Source of the DNA: JASTVH01 sp042862465
Lineage (GTDB): Bacteria > Pseudomonadota > Gammaproteobacteria > Pseudomonadales > Oleiphilaceae
Length of the DNA stretch: 64,000 bases
NCBI GenBank assembly: GCA_042862465.1
Contig: JASTVH010000002.1
Coordinates: 310,001 to 374,000, forward strand
Direction of reading: 5' to 3'
The notes under the pieces were generated by a model. It worked only from the letters and a program-made list of their open reading frames with translations. It ran no database searches and was not told the origin of the DNA. Shown piece after piece: positions 26,602-35,462 of the stretch (positions within the stretch are counted from its first letter, which is position 1; every line of letters starts with the position of its first letter). Made by a program: the position numbers and the translations under genes.

Positions 26602-27624
26602 CTATTTTTGCTGGGTCTTCAGTAAGCGTAGTAGATCCGTGCCGGACCAGGGATTACCAACTTCCCCCCGTTCGGTGTCATGGATCAGATTGATCAGGGC
26701 CTGGTTGACCGGAGCCCGCAGGTTCAGGCGCCGCGCCAGGGCCACCACCTCGCCGTTGATGTACTCGATCTCGGTGGGCCGACCCGCCTGGAGGTCTTCC
26801 CACATGGAGGAACGGGCGATGGGGTCGATAGCCAGCATCTGCTGCGCCAGGCGGGTGAAGATGGCGTCCGGCAGTCGCAGGAGCCAGGGAATCAGGGGCG
26901 TGGGCAGACTGGTGACCCGTACGGTCTTGATGTCGGCCTGACGCAGCAGGTAAAGCGTCTCGCTCTGGGCCAGGGCCAGGCAGCGGCGATAATCCCGCTG
27001 TTCCAGTTCTTCCTTGAGCGGGATGCCCGACAGGGCGTTGATTGGATTGTTGAGGTTGAGAATCAGCTTGGACCACAGCACCGAGAGCATGTCCGAACGC
27101 TGCTCCAGCGGCAGGCCGGCATGTTCGAACAGACCCGAGGCGGCATCCAGCGCCGGGTGTTGCTGCACCATCAGGTGCCCTTCGGTGCCCTGGTGGAAAT
27201 GGCCAGGCGACTGCTGCAGAACATTGAAAGGTACCATACCCGGGAGCACGGTCTGTTCCGGTAGCAGCGGCTGTAGGCGGTCGGCGTTGCTGACACCGTT
27301 CTGAAAGCACACCACCACGGCTCCCGGCTTCAGGACCCGGGCCAGCTGGCGCCCCGCGTCCTCGGTGGCGGCGGACTTGACCGTCAGCAACGCCAGATCG
27401 GCGCCGGCTGCTTCTGCCGGATCGGTGTGGTAACGGCACTGCGCGGGTGCCCACTCAACCCGGTAGCCCTGATAGTCGGTGGCGGTCAGGCCATGACGGT
27501 GAATGGTCTCCTGCAGGCGCGGGCGGCCGATCATCGCCACTTCCGCCCCGGTCGCCAGCAGGCGCCCGCCCAGGTAACAGCCGATGCTGCCGGCGCCGAA
27601 AATCGCAATGCGTGGTTGAGTCAT
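26602..27624 (-). CDS. panE: 2-dehydropantoate 2-reductase family protein
   Basis: The 340-residue protein has an N-terminal Rossmann nucleotide site IAIFGAGSIGCYLGGRL and the ketopantoate reductase C-terminal helical domain, including KLILNLNNPINALSGIPLKEEL. This enzyme reduces ketopantoate to pantoate with NADPH in pantothenate and CoA biosynthesis. It is somewhat longer than E. coli PanE (about 300 residues), and the family includes paralogues with other substrates, so the assignment is by family. It follows the DUF523 gene by 11 bases in an apparent two-gene operon. Confidence 0.8.
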   Translation of the reverse strand: MTQPRIAIFGAGSIGCYLGGRLLATGAEVAMIGRPRLQETIHRHGLTATDYQGYRVEWAPAQCRYHTDPAEAAGADLALLTVKSAATEDAGRQLARVLKPGAVVVCFQNGVSNADRLQPLLPEQTVLPGMVPFNVLQQSPGHFHQGTEGHLMVQQHPALDAASGLFEHAGLPLEQRSDMLSVLWSKLILNLNNPINALSGIPLKEELEQRDYRRCLALAQSETLYLLRQADIKTVRVTSLPTPLIPWLLRLPDAIFTRLAQQMLAIDPIARSSMWEDLQAGRPTEIEYINGEVVALARRLNLRAPVNQALINLIHDTERGEVGNPWSGTDLLRLLKTQQK

Positions 27625-27635
27625 GGCGTGTCGCT

Positions 27636-28130
27636 CTACTCCTGATCCATCGCCGCCAGCGCGTGGGCGACCTCTTCCAGCTGATGCTGATTGAATACCC
27701 TGATCCCATGCTGGCGCAGCAGGGCCGCCGTCACCCCTTCCCCAGCTACACGCCGGCCCTGGAAAGAGCCGTCATAGGTTTCGCTGCTACCGCAGGAGGG
27801 GCTTTTCTCGGTGAGGATGGCCACAACACAGTTGCGGCGCCGGGCCAGCTCGAGGGCAGCCTCGGCGCCGGCGCGGAAAGCCCCCGTCACATCCTCCCCG
27901 TCGCGGGTTATCACCCGCGCCTCGCCCGCCAGCACCCGGCGCCCGTCGGCACCCTCCACCTCTGCAGGCGGCCGCGGCGTGGGCAGGCCGCCAGCCATCT
28001 CCGGGCAGATGCGCACCAGGCGCCCTTCGGCCTCCCATTGCCGCAGCAGCGGGTGTTCCTGCAGGGCACCACGGCCGTCATAGCGGACCGCTTCGCCGCG
28101 TAGGCAGGCGCTGATGAGTATGCGTTTCAC
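27636..28130 (-). CDS. DUF523 family protein
   Basis: The 164-residue protein carries the DUF523 signature: ILISACLRGEAVRYDG at the N terminus, PEMAGGLPTPRPPAEV, and KSPSCGSSETYDGSF with conserved cysteines. The family may bind a metal through these cysteines; no reaction is established. It is the first gene of a probable operon with panE. Confidence 0.85.
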   Translation of the reverse strand: MKRILISACLRGEAVRYDGRGALQEHPLLRQWEAEGRLVRICPEMAGGLPTPRPPAEVEGADGRRVLAGEARVITRDGEDVTGAFRAGAEAALELARRRNCVVAILTEKSPSCGSSETYDGSFQGRRVAGEGVTAALLRQHGIRVFNQHQLEEVAHALAAMDQE

Positions 28131-28196
28131 GAGATGCTATTCCTCTTTACTTGAACTCGAGAAGGACCGAATTCCCCCCATTTCAGCGCCGTAAAT

Positions 28197-28222
28197 CCCC
28201 TCTCCCACGATGGGGAGAGGGG
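28197..28222. repeat. Intergenic hairpin repeat (family R3)
   Basis: CCCCTCTCCC-ACGAT-GGGGAGAGGGG-type inverted repeat; the same sequence recurs at 54234-54258 and a diverged one at 23355-23380. It lies in the 209-base gap between the divergent DUF523 and TrhO genes, so it is not a terminator of either. Confidence 0.75.
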
Positions 28223-28339
28223 CTACAAAGACGCAGCTTTTTGCACCTCCTGTCCCTGCGGCCCAAAATTGATTAAAATTCGCCCGCATTCGAAAACTGC
28301 TCCGGATTTACGCTCCGGTCCGCAAAGAGGTAACACTGC

Positions 28340-29353
28340 ATGTCCCAAGTTGTTGTGTGTGCACTGTACAAGTTTACGGTGCTGGAAAACTATAGCGAGC
28401 TTCGCCAGCCGTTGCTCGATCTGCTGCAGGAAAATGACGTCCGCGGCACCCTGCTGCTGGCCCGGGAGGGCATCAACGGCACCGTGGCCGGTCCCCGCGA
28501 AGGTATCGATGCCCTCAAGGCCTGGCTGGCCAGCGACAGCCGTTTCGACGGCATCGACTACAAGGAATCCTTCAACGACGAGCAGCCGTTCAAGCGCACC
28601 AAGGTCAAGCTCAAGAAGGAAATCGTCACCCTGGGCGTGGAAGATATCGACCCGCGCCGCACCGTGGGCACCTACGTCGATCCGAAAGAATGGAACGCCC
28701 TCATCTCCGATCCCGAAGTGCTGCTGATCGACACCCGCAACCAGTACGAGGTGGAAATCGGCACCTTCAAGAACGCCGTCAATCCGGCCACCGACACCTT
28801 CCGCGAGTTCCCGGAATACGTGGAGAAGAACCTCGATCCAGGCAAGCACAAGAAGGTGGCCATGTTCTGCACCGGCGGCATTCGCTGCGAGAAGTCCACC
28901 GCCTTTTTGAAGGAGAAAGGGTTCGACGAGGTCTACCACCTCAAGGGCGGCATCCTGAACTATTTCGAGCAGGTGCCCGAGGAGGAAAGCCTGTGGGACG
29001 GCGAGTGCTTCGTGTTCGATGACCGCGTGACCGTCAACCAGAACCTGGAACGCGGTGACTACGACCAGTGCCACGCCTGCCGTCGGCCGATAACCGATGA
29101 AGACAAGCGCAGCAAGAAGTACCAGCAGGGCGTGAGCTGCCCCAAGTGCTACGACTCACTGACCGAGGAACAGAAGGCCCGCTTCGCCGAGCGGGAAAAG
29201 CAGATCCGCCTCGCGCGCGAGCGCGGTGAGGAGCACGTCGGCGGCGAGGCGGCCGAGATCATCGAACAGCGCCGCCGCGAAAAACAGGCAGCCCGCCGGC
29301 GCCAGGCCGAGCGCAGTGAGCAGGGGCGTGAGCGTCGGACGTCTGACGTCTGA
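28340..29353 (+). CDS. trhO: tRNA U34 hydroxylase, rhodanese-type
   Basis: The 337-residue protein of the YceA/TrhO family catalyses oxygen-dependent 5-hydroxylation of uridine 34 in certain tRNAs. It shows the N-terminal ferredoxin-like domain (ALYKFTVLENYSELRQPLLDLL), the RTVGTYVDPKEWN linker, and the rhodanese domain with active-site Cys177 in FCTGGIRCEKS. A C-terminal pair of cysteine motifs (CHACRRP and CPKCYD) and a basic tail follow. The last codons (Thr-Ser-Asp-Val-stop) are written by a heptanucleotide tandem repeat. Confidence 0.92.
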   Translation: MSQVVVCALYKFTVLENYSELRQPLLDLLQENDVRGTLLLAREGINGTVAGPREGIDALKAWLASDSRFDGIDYKESFNDEQPFKRTKVKLKKEIVTLGVEDIDPRRTVGTYVDPKEWNALISDPEVLLIDTRNQYEVEIGTFKNAVNPATDTFREFPEYVEKNLDPGKHKKVAMFCTGGIRCEKSTAFLKEKGFDEVYHLKGGILNYFEQVPEEESLWDGECFVFDDRVTVNQNLERGDYDQCHACRRPITDEDKRSKKYQQGVSCPKCYDSLTEEQKARFAEREKQIRLARERGEEHVGGEAAEIIEQRRREKQAARRRQAERSEQGRERRTSDV

Positions 29354-29361
29354 CGTCTGAC
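29338..29361 (+). repeat. Heptanucleotide tandem repeat over the trhO stop
   Basis: Three copies of GACGTCT plus GAC. The TGA stop of trhO (29351-29353) lies inside, so copy-number change would alter the protein tail and reading frame end. The period and sequence resemble the ten-copy GGACGTT array at 58699. Confidence 0.8.
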
Positions 29362-29372
29362 AATATACAAGG

Positions 29373-29395
29373 GGGACAGAATTCAATTCTGTCCC
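29373..29395. repeat. Perfect 23-base palindrome between trhO and cheB
   Basis: GGGACAGAATT-C-AATTCTGTCCC has perfect 11-base arms. It lies in the convergent gap between trhO and block 1 cheB and could terminate both. Palindromes of this GGGACAGAATT type resemble REP units linked to RAYT transposases in gammaproteobacteria; no such transposase is in this window. Confidence 0.7.
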
Positions 29396-29404
29396 ATCCC
29401 CGCT

Positions 29405-30490
29405 TCACCCTCCAGCGCCAGCCCGCCGCAACACCGCCGCCGGCGTGGTCATGATCGCCCGCGCCACCTGCCCCAGTGGCAGCACCTCCATCGCCGCCCC
29501 CAACTTGATTGCCTCCCGCGGCATGCCGAACACGATGCAGGACTGTTCGTCCTGGGCCACTGTGTAAGCCCCGGCTTCGCGCATGGCCAACAGACCGCGG
29601 GCGCCATCGTCGCCCATGCCGGTCATGATGATGCCGGTGGCATTGCGACCCGCCACCTGGGCGGCACTGCGGAACAGGACATCCACGGACGGTTTGTGGC
29701 GGCTCACGGCCGGGCCGTCGGCCACCCGGACGCGGTACTGGGCGCCGCTGCGCACCAGCTGCATGTGCAGGCCGCCGGGGGCGATCAGGGCCAGGCCATC
29801 GCGGACGCGGTCGCCATCCTGCGCCTCGCGGACCTCGATCTGGCAGAGGCTGTTGAGGCGCTTGGCAAAGGCCGCCGTGAATTTCTCCGGCATGTGCTGG
29901 ACCGTCACAATGCCCGGCGCATCCGGGGGCAAGGCGGAGAGCACCGCTTCCAGCGCCTGGGTGCCACCGGTGGAAGTGCCGAGGGCGACGATGCGGTCGG
30001 TGGTTCGGTAACTGGTGGTGAGGCTGGCTGTGGGGGTACGCGGGACTTCCACTTTCTTCTCCAGGGCAGATTGGGTCATGGGCCTGGCATGACTCGCTTC
30101 CCGGACCGCGCGCGCCAAATCCTTCTGCATGCGCTGCAGCCCCTCGCGAACCCCCTGGCTGACCTTGGTGAAAACGCTCACGGCCCCGGCGGCCATGGCA
30201 TCCAGGGTCAACTGGGCACCCTTCTCGGTCAGGGTAGAACAGACCACCACCGGCGTGGGATGTTCGGCCATCAACTTGCGCAGGAACGTCAGGCCGTCCA
30301 TGCGCGGCATTTCCATGTCCAGCACGATGACGTCCGGCCAGTCGTGCTTCATCTTGCTCAGGGCGAACACCGGGTCAGCCGCCACCCCGATCACGTCAAT
30401 CCCTTCCTGACGCAGGCCTTCACTGAGCACCTGCCGCACCAGTGCGGAATCATCGACGATAAACACCCGCGGCGCTTTGGTCTGTGGCAT
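29405..30490 (-). CDS. cheB: CheB methylesterase, block 1
   Basis: The 361-residue response regulator/methylesterase removes methyl groups from receptor glutamates. The receiver domain (1-125) has the DD pair in IVDDS, phospho-Asp in VLDMEMPRMDG and KMVxxS-like switch regions. The CheB_methylest domain (about 170-355) has the catalytic Ser in GTSTGGTQAL, His in QHMP and Asp in GMGDDGARGL. It is the last gene of block 1, nine bases after cheW. A second CheB (43775-44869) is a clear paralogue. Block 1 has no CheR of its own. Confidence 0.93.
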   Translation of the reverse strand: MPQTKAPRVFIVDDSALVRQVLSEGLRQEGIDVIGVAADPVFALSKMKHDWPDVIVLDMEMPRMDGLTFLRKLMAEHPTPVVVCSTLTEKGAQLTLDAMAAGAVSVFTKVSQGVREGLQRMQKDLARAVREASHARPMTQSALEKKVEVPRTPTASLTTSYRTTDRIVALGTSTGGTQALEAVLSALPPDAPGIVTVQHMPEKFTAAFAKRLNSLCQIEVREAQDGDRVRDGLALIAPGGLHMQLVRSGAQYRVRVADGPAVSRHKPSVDVLFRSAAQVAGRNATGIIMTGMGDDGARGLLAMREAGAYTVAQDEQSCIVFGMPREAIKLGAAMEVLPLGQVARAIMTTPAAVLRRAGAGG

Positions 30491-30499
30491 GAATAACTC

Positions 30500-31093
30500 C
30501 TATTCAGTATCGCCGGTCTCGTTGACCCGCTGGGCCAACTCAGGCAGCGCCCGGGCGCCTTCCAGCGCCGCCACGGAAAGGCGCTTCATATCCCCCAGCG
30601 ACAGCACAGTGTTGAGGTTCACCAGCAGCGTGAAGCCGGTCTCCCGTTTGACCATTCCGCTGAGAAAGTCGGTCCGGAACCCGGTACCGAAGGTAGGAGG
30701 GGCTTCAATGTCGGCATCTGCGAGTTCGACCACCGAATCCACGGCATCCACCATCAGTCCCATCAGCATCGTGCGGTCGTCCTGCTCCAGTTCCAGCAAC
30801 ATCGTGCAGGTGCGCTTGGAGGGCCTGACCAGGCCCTGACCAAAACGCGCGGCCAGATCGATCACCGGGACCACGTGCCCGCGCAGATTCATGACGCCCC
30901 GAACGAACGCCGGCATCATGGGGACCGGCGTGATGACGCCCTGCTGTACGATTTCCCGGACACGATGGATGGGCAGTGCAAAGGCTTCATCGGCGGCAAA
31001 AAAAACCAGGTACTGCTCGCTACGCTCGCGCCCGGACGCCTGTGCCTCAGGCGTGTTCGGAGTCTGTGCTGTCATGTCGGCTTCATTCGTCAT
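30500..31093 (-). CDS. cheW: CheW coupling protein, block 1 second copy
   Basis: The 197-residue CheW-like protein has the EQYLVFFAADEAFALPIHRVREIV strand pattern, VRGVMNLRGHVVPVIDLAARFG (the central CheW motif) and a C-terminal TGFTLLVNLNTVLS. It couples receptors to CheA. It overlaps the preceding cheW by 11 bases. In block 2 the gene between cheW and cheB is cheR, so here a second CheW occupies the cheR position. Confidence 0.9.
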   Translation of the reverse strand: MTNEADMTAQTPNTPEAQASGRERSEQYLVFFAADEAFALPIHRVREIVQQGVITPVPMMPAFVRGVMNLRGHVVPVIDLAARFGQGLVRPSKRTCTMLLELEQDDRTMLMGLMVDAVDSVVELADADIEAPPTFGTGFRTDFLSGMVKRETGFTLLVNLNTVLSLGDMKRLSVAALEGARALPELAQRVNETGDTE

Positions 31094-31622
31094 CCGATGG
31101 CCAGTCCTCTGGGGTATGTTTCAGTTGCTGGAGTTCCGCCACCGACAGCAGCTGCGCCAGGGCCAAAAGTAGCGTGAACCCTTGCTCTCCCCGTAACATT
31201 CCCGCCAGAAAGTCGGTCCGCATGCCCGCACCGAGCTGCGGGGCGGGCTCCACGTCCGCCGCGTCCAGCTGGAATACCGCATCCACCGCGTCCACCGCCA
31301 GACCGAGCCGCAACGCCCCCATCGACGTCGGCAGGTCCAGCACAATGATGCAGGTTCGCTTGCCAATCGCGGTCGCCCCCCGGCCAAAACGACAGGCCAG
31401 ATCGATCACGGGAACGCCCTGGCCGCGCAGATTGATGATGCCCAGGATGTGATCGGGAACCATGGGCACAGGGGTGACCCTCGGGTACTCAATGATTTCC
31501 CGCACCTGAGCGATGGGCAGGGCGAATCGCTCGCCCTTGGTATGGAAAGAAAGGTACTGGCCGGCCGTCCCTTGCGCTGCTGCGCCATGATGGTCATCGA
31601 GCCGTATCAGATCCTGTGCCAC
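31083..31622 (-). CDS. cheW: CheW coupling protein, block 1 first copy
   Basis: The 179-residue CheW domain protein shows GQYLSFHTKGERFALPIAQVREII, GIINLRGQGVPVIDLACRFG and GFTLLLALAQLLS. It starts eight bases after the MCP stop and overlaps the next cheW, so the three are one transcript. It is a paralogue of the following cheW and of block 2 cheW; the two CheW proteins may serve different receptors or CheA proteins. Confidence 0.9.
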   Translation of the reverse strand: MAQDLIRLDDHHGAAAQGTAGQYLSFHTKGERFALPIAQVREIIEYPRVTPVPMVPDHILGIINLRGQGVPVIDLACRFGRGATAIGKRTCIIVLDLPTSMGALRLGLAVDAVDAVFQLDAADVEPAPQLGAGMRTDFLAGMLRGEQGFTLLLALAQLLSVAELQQLKHTPEDWPSDDE

Positions 31623-31630
31623 GGTACACC

Positions 31631-33274
31631 TCAGCGCGAATACTCGACAAAGTCACCGCTCGCATTCTCCTCGCTCCCATAGGCCGACGCGCGCCATTCA
31701 GCGCCCGAATTAGCCGCCATCTTCGGGGTCGCCAGGGATTTGCCATTGCCCTCATTCACCTTGAAAAAGCTCATGGTGGAAACCAGCTGCTCCGCCTGGG
31801 AACTCATCTCTTCGGCGGTCGCCGCCAACTCTTCGGAGCCCGAGGCGTTTTGCTGGGTGACGCTGGTCAGCTGGGTCATGGCGGTGTTGATTTGATTGAC
31901 GCCGGTGGCCTGCTCTTCGGAAGCGGCACTGATCTCCTGCACCAGATCCGAGGTTTTCTGGATATTGGGTACCAGCTGCTCCAACAGCCGCCCGGCATCC
32001 TCGGCCACGGACACGCTGCCGGAGGCCACTTCGCCAATTTCCTGGGCCGCGACCTGGCTGCGTTCGGCCAGCTTACGCACTTCCGCGGCCACCACTGCAA
32101 AGCCCTTGCCGTGCTCACCGGCCCGGGCGGCCTCGATGGCCGCGTTGAGGGCCAGCAGATTGGTCTGGTAGGCGATGTCGTCGATGATGCTGATCTTCTC
32201 GGCAATCGATTTCATGGCGGTGACTGTCTCTGAGACTGCTTTCCCGCCGCGACGGGCCTCCTCCGCCGCCTGGGTGGAGATGCCGTCGGTCATCTTGGCG
32301 TTTTCCGTGTTCTGGGCGATGGACGCCGACATCTCCTCCACCGAGGCGGTCGTCTGCTCCACGCTGGCCGCCTGCTCCGTGGTCGCCTGACTGAGAGACT
32401 GGGAGGTGTTGGACACCTGCGTCGAAGCCGCACTCAGGGACTCCGAGGAGGCCCGCACATCGCCGATGATGGAGGACAGACGCTCGGACATTTGCCGCAG
32501 GGCGGCCAGCAGGGAATCGCGATTGCCGGTATCGGTCACCACGTCCAGGGTCAGATCCCCCTGGGCGATGCGGCGGGTCACCTCCACCGCGTAGTCGGGC
32601 TCACCACCCAGCTGACGGGTGATCTTGCGGGCGATGACGAAGCCCAGCAGCAGGGACAACACCACGCCCCCGCCGATCGAAGCCTGGGTCACAAGTTTGC
32701 TGTTCTGATACACACCCTGGGTGGTTTCCGCCATCTTGCGGGCGCTTTCCGCCTTGTAGAGCGCGATATCACGCAACGTGTCCCCGAGGCGGGTGGCGAT
32801 ATCGTTGTACTCCCCGAACAAGTAGGCTTCCGAGACCTGGCTCTGGCCCAGGGGTTCGTTCCCAGCGATCTGGATCAGGCGCTGGGTTCCGGCACGGAAT
32901 TCGGGCATGATCGCATCCACACGCTCGAACATGGCCTTGGCCTCCGCGCTCACAAAATGGGTTCGGGCCTCGTCGATCACCGCTTCCAGATCCGCCATAC
33001 CTTCCCGCATACGCTCAATCACTTCCCGCTTGCGACTTTCGCTATTGGCCAGGGCCAGGTTGCGGTTATTGCGGGCGATATACATGAGCTGGTAATTCGC
33101 CTCCTTGGCCCTGTCGATGCCCAGAAGGTCTTCCTGATAGATGGACCGGGTCATGGTATTGACGTCGGCCAGGTTCGTCAGACCGACGAACCCCACGATC
33201 GCAGTGATCACAGCGGTCAGCAAAAACGCCAGGATCAGGCGCGTCTGCAGCTTAAGGTTGTTGAACCAACTCAT
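31631..33274 (-). CDS. Methyl-accepting chemotaxis protein, block 1
   Basis: The 547-residue receptor has TM1 at about 10-33, a four-helix-bundle periplasmic domain (about 35-190), TM2 at about 195-215, HAMP, and a cytoplasmic coil with QTNLLALNAAIEAARAGEHGKGFAVVAAEVRKLAERSQVAA. A low-complexity linker ends in FVEYSR. The block 2 MCP ends in the same six residues, which may form a docking tail for CheR or CheB. The ligand is unknown. It sits 37 bases after cheA. Confidence 0.92.
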   Translation of the reverse strand: MSWFNNLKLQTRLILAFLLTAVITAIVGFVGLTNLADVNTMTRSIYQEDLLGIDRAKEANYQLMYIARNNRNLALANSESRKREVIERMREGMADLEAVIDEARTHFVSAEAKAMFERVDAIMPEFRAGTQRLIQIAGNEPLGQSQVSEAYLFGEYNDIATRLGDTLRDIALYKAESARKMAETTQGVYQNSKLVTQASIGGGVVLSLLLGFVIARKITRQLGGEPDYAVEVTRRIAQGDLTLDVVTDTGNRDSLLAALRQMSERLSSIIGDVRASSESLSAASTQVSNTSQSLSQATTEQAASVEQTTASVEEMSASIAQNTENAKMTDGISTQAAEEARRGGKAVSETVTAMKSIAEKISIIDDIAYQTNLLALNAAIEAARAGEHGKGFAVVAAEVRKLAERSQVAAQEIGEVASGSVSVAEDAGRLLEQLVPNIQKTSDLVQEISAASEEQATGVNQINTAMTQLTSVTQQNASGSEELAATAEEMSSQAEQLVSTMSFFKVNEGNGKSLATPKMAANSGAEWRASAYGSEENASGDFVEYSR

Positions 33275-33311
33275 TGTTTTTTCCTCAATAGAACCGGTTT
33301 GAATCTGGGTT

Positions 33312-35462
33312 TCAATGGATCGACACCGTCGTGTGGGAGTGTGTGCGTATCGATGCCATCAGGCTTGGGACATCCAGGGTCAGGGCCACACGCCCCGACC
33401 CGAGGATGGTGCCGCCGGCGACACCCGGCAGGTGATCGAACAGGGCGCCCAGCGGCTTGATAACCGTCTGGATCTCGCCATGCAGGGTATCCACCAACAG
33501 CCCGGCCTTTTCTTGACCATGACTGCAAACAACGAGGCTCTGACGACGGACACACGCCCCCGCAATGGCAAATTTTTCCCGCAGGGTGACGTAAGGCAGC
33601 GGTTTGCCCCGTAATGCCATAACGCCCTGCTCGTGGTCCTGACGGGCCATTGGGGCTTCCACGCACTCCACCACCCAGTCGCTCGGAATGACGAAGTACT
33701 GATCGCCCACGCTCACCAGGAAGCCGTCGATAATCGCCAGGGTCAGGGGCAGACGGATACGCAGGCAGCAACCCGCGCCCGGGTGGTTGTCGATTTCGAC
33801 ACTGCCGCGCAGGGCATCGATATCCTGGCGTACCGAGTCCATGCCCACGCCCCGGCCCGAGATATTGGACACCTCACCCGCGGTGGACAGGCCGGGATGA
33901 AAGATCAACTGCAGCAATTCCTGCTCGTCCAGGGTGTCGTCTTCCTGAATGACACCGGACTCAAGCGCTTTGCGCCGCACCTTGTCGACGTTGATGCCGC
34001 GACCGTCGTCACTCACCTCGATCACAATCACACCGGACTCGTAATAGGCATTCAGCGACACCCGCCCCTCCGCCGGCTTTTCGCACGCCAGACGCTCGGC
34101 TTCCGGTTCGATGCCGTGGTCGATGGCGTTGCGCACCAGATGCACCAGGGGATCGTGAATCTTGTCCACCAGGGTCTTGTCCAGTTCGGTGTCGGCCCCC
34201 TGGATCTCCAGGCGGATGCGCTTGCCCAGGGACTCCGAGGTTTCCCGCACGACACGGTGAAAGCGGTTGAAGGTCTCGCCGATTTCCACCATCCGCAACT
34301 GCAGCGCGGATTCACGGATCATTTCCACGTGCTGGTGTACCGTGTCGATGCGCTCGCTCAACTCGGGATCGCTGCGTTCACCGGCCAGCAATTGCGCACC
34401 GGCAGCGGCAATGACCAGCTCCCCCACCTGGTTGATCAGGGTATCGAGCTTGCCGGCCGGGATACGCAGGAAGGCCTGTTCCGCAGGCTTGCGCCGCTTT
34501 TGCTTGTCCAGGGCTGCCTGCACCACTTCCGGCGCTGCCGCGGCCTGCTCCACAAAGCACTCACCCAGTTTTTTCGCCTGCGGTGAGGACGACTGCAGCC
34601 CCAGGGCCTGTTCCAGCTCATGAGCGGTGACCACCCCCTGCTGCACCAGAATCTGGCCCAGGCGTTCGTCGGTTTCCGGCAATGCGCGGATAAGACGGAC
34701 GTAGTCGTCGATGCGGCTTTGCGGCGGGAGGATATGAAGCTCGGCCACGTCCCGGACGAACTCGAACACATCGGCGATTTCGGCCTTGTCGGCGGCGCTT
34801 TGCAGCTCCACCTCCAGGCCGAGGTAACAGGCTTCGGGATCATAGTCTTCCAGGCGGTCCGGAAAACTGTCCGTGAGCATCAGGACATCACGGACCTCCC
34901 CCAGGCGCCCGAGGTATTTGAGGAAAGAGGCCGGGTCGAACCCCATGCGGAAGAAGTCCCGGGGGAATCGCAGGGAGAGGTGCCAGCAGTCGTGACTGTC
35001 GCTGCTGCGCTGCATGCGTTCCACCGCCGGCGAAGGGGCGGGCGAAGACGCCGTTGCGGTGGTGGCGGGCAGGTAGGCCTTGAGGGCTTCCCCCAGTGCC
35101 TGGGCACGCTCGGGTCGGGGATCGTCCATGGTGCCTTCGGCGACCGCTTCGATCAGCAGGGCAAGATGATCCATGCACTTATAGGCGAGACTGCGCAATG
35201 CCCCATCCAGTGTGATGCTGCCGTCACGGACGCCCATCAGCACGTTTTCGAAATCGTGGGTGAACGCGACCACCCGAGTCAGGCCCAGCAGTCCGGCGGA
35301 GCCCTTGAGGGTATGCACCGCCCGGAACAGCTCGTTGATGGCTTCGGTGTCGCCCGGGGAGTCGTCCAGCTGGCCCAGGGTATCCTCGATGCGTTGCAGC
35401 AGATCGCCGCCTTCGGCCAGGAACCCCACCAGCAGCTCCTGCCACTGTTCATCGCTGAGCAT
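33312..35462 (-). CDS. cheA: CheA histidine kinase with MshEN-like tandem motif, block 1
   Basis: The 716-residue kinase has a P1 HPt domain with His50 in AVHTLKGSAGLLG, a middle alpha/beta region (about 155-250), and two adjacent 24-residue repeats at 267-290 (RLGQILVQQG...ALGLQ) and 298-321 (KLGECFVEQ...ALDKQ). P3 dimerisation (about 330-395), an HATPase (HLVRNAIDHG, DDGRGI, GRGVGMDSV) and a CheW-like P5 (from about 575) follow. It autophosphorylates on His50 and passes phosphate to CheY and CheB. The two 24-residue repeats resemble the MshEN c-di-GMP-binding motif. The start overlaps the STAS gene stop by 14 bases. Confidence 0.92.
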   Translation of the reverse strand: MLSDEQWQELLVGFLAEGGDLLQRIEDTLGQLDDSPGDTEAINELFRAVHTLKGSAGLLGLTRVVAFTHDFENVLMGVRDGSITLDGALRSLAYKCMDHLALLIEAVAEGTMDDPRPERAQALGEALKAYLPATTATASSPAPSPAVERMQRSSDSHDCWHLSLRFPRDFFRMGFDPASFLKYLGRLGEVRDVLMLTDSFPDRLEDYDPEACYLGLEVELQSAADKAEIADVFEFVRDVAELHILPPQSRIDDYVRLIRALPETDERLGQILVQQGVVTAHELEQALGLQSSSPQAKKLGECFVEQAAAAPEVVQAALDKQKRRKPAEQAFLRIPAGKLDTLINQVGELVIAAAGAQLLAGERSDPELSERIDTVHQHVEMIRESALQLRMVEIGETFNRFHRVVRETSESLGKRIRLEIQGADTELDKTLVDKIHDPLVHLVRNAIDHGIEPEAERLACEKPAEGRVSLNAYYESGVIVIEVSDDGRGINVDKVRRKALESGVIQEDDTLDEQELLQLIFHPGLSTAGEVSNISGRGVGMDSVRQDIDALRGSVEIDNHPGAGCCLRIRLPLTLAIIDGFLVSVGDQYFVIPSDWVVECVEAPMARQDHEQGVMALRGKPLPYVTLREKFAIAGACVRRQSLVVCSHGQEKAGLLVDTLHGEIQTVIKPLGALFDHLPGVAGGTILGSGRVALTLDVPSLMASIRTHSHTTVSIH

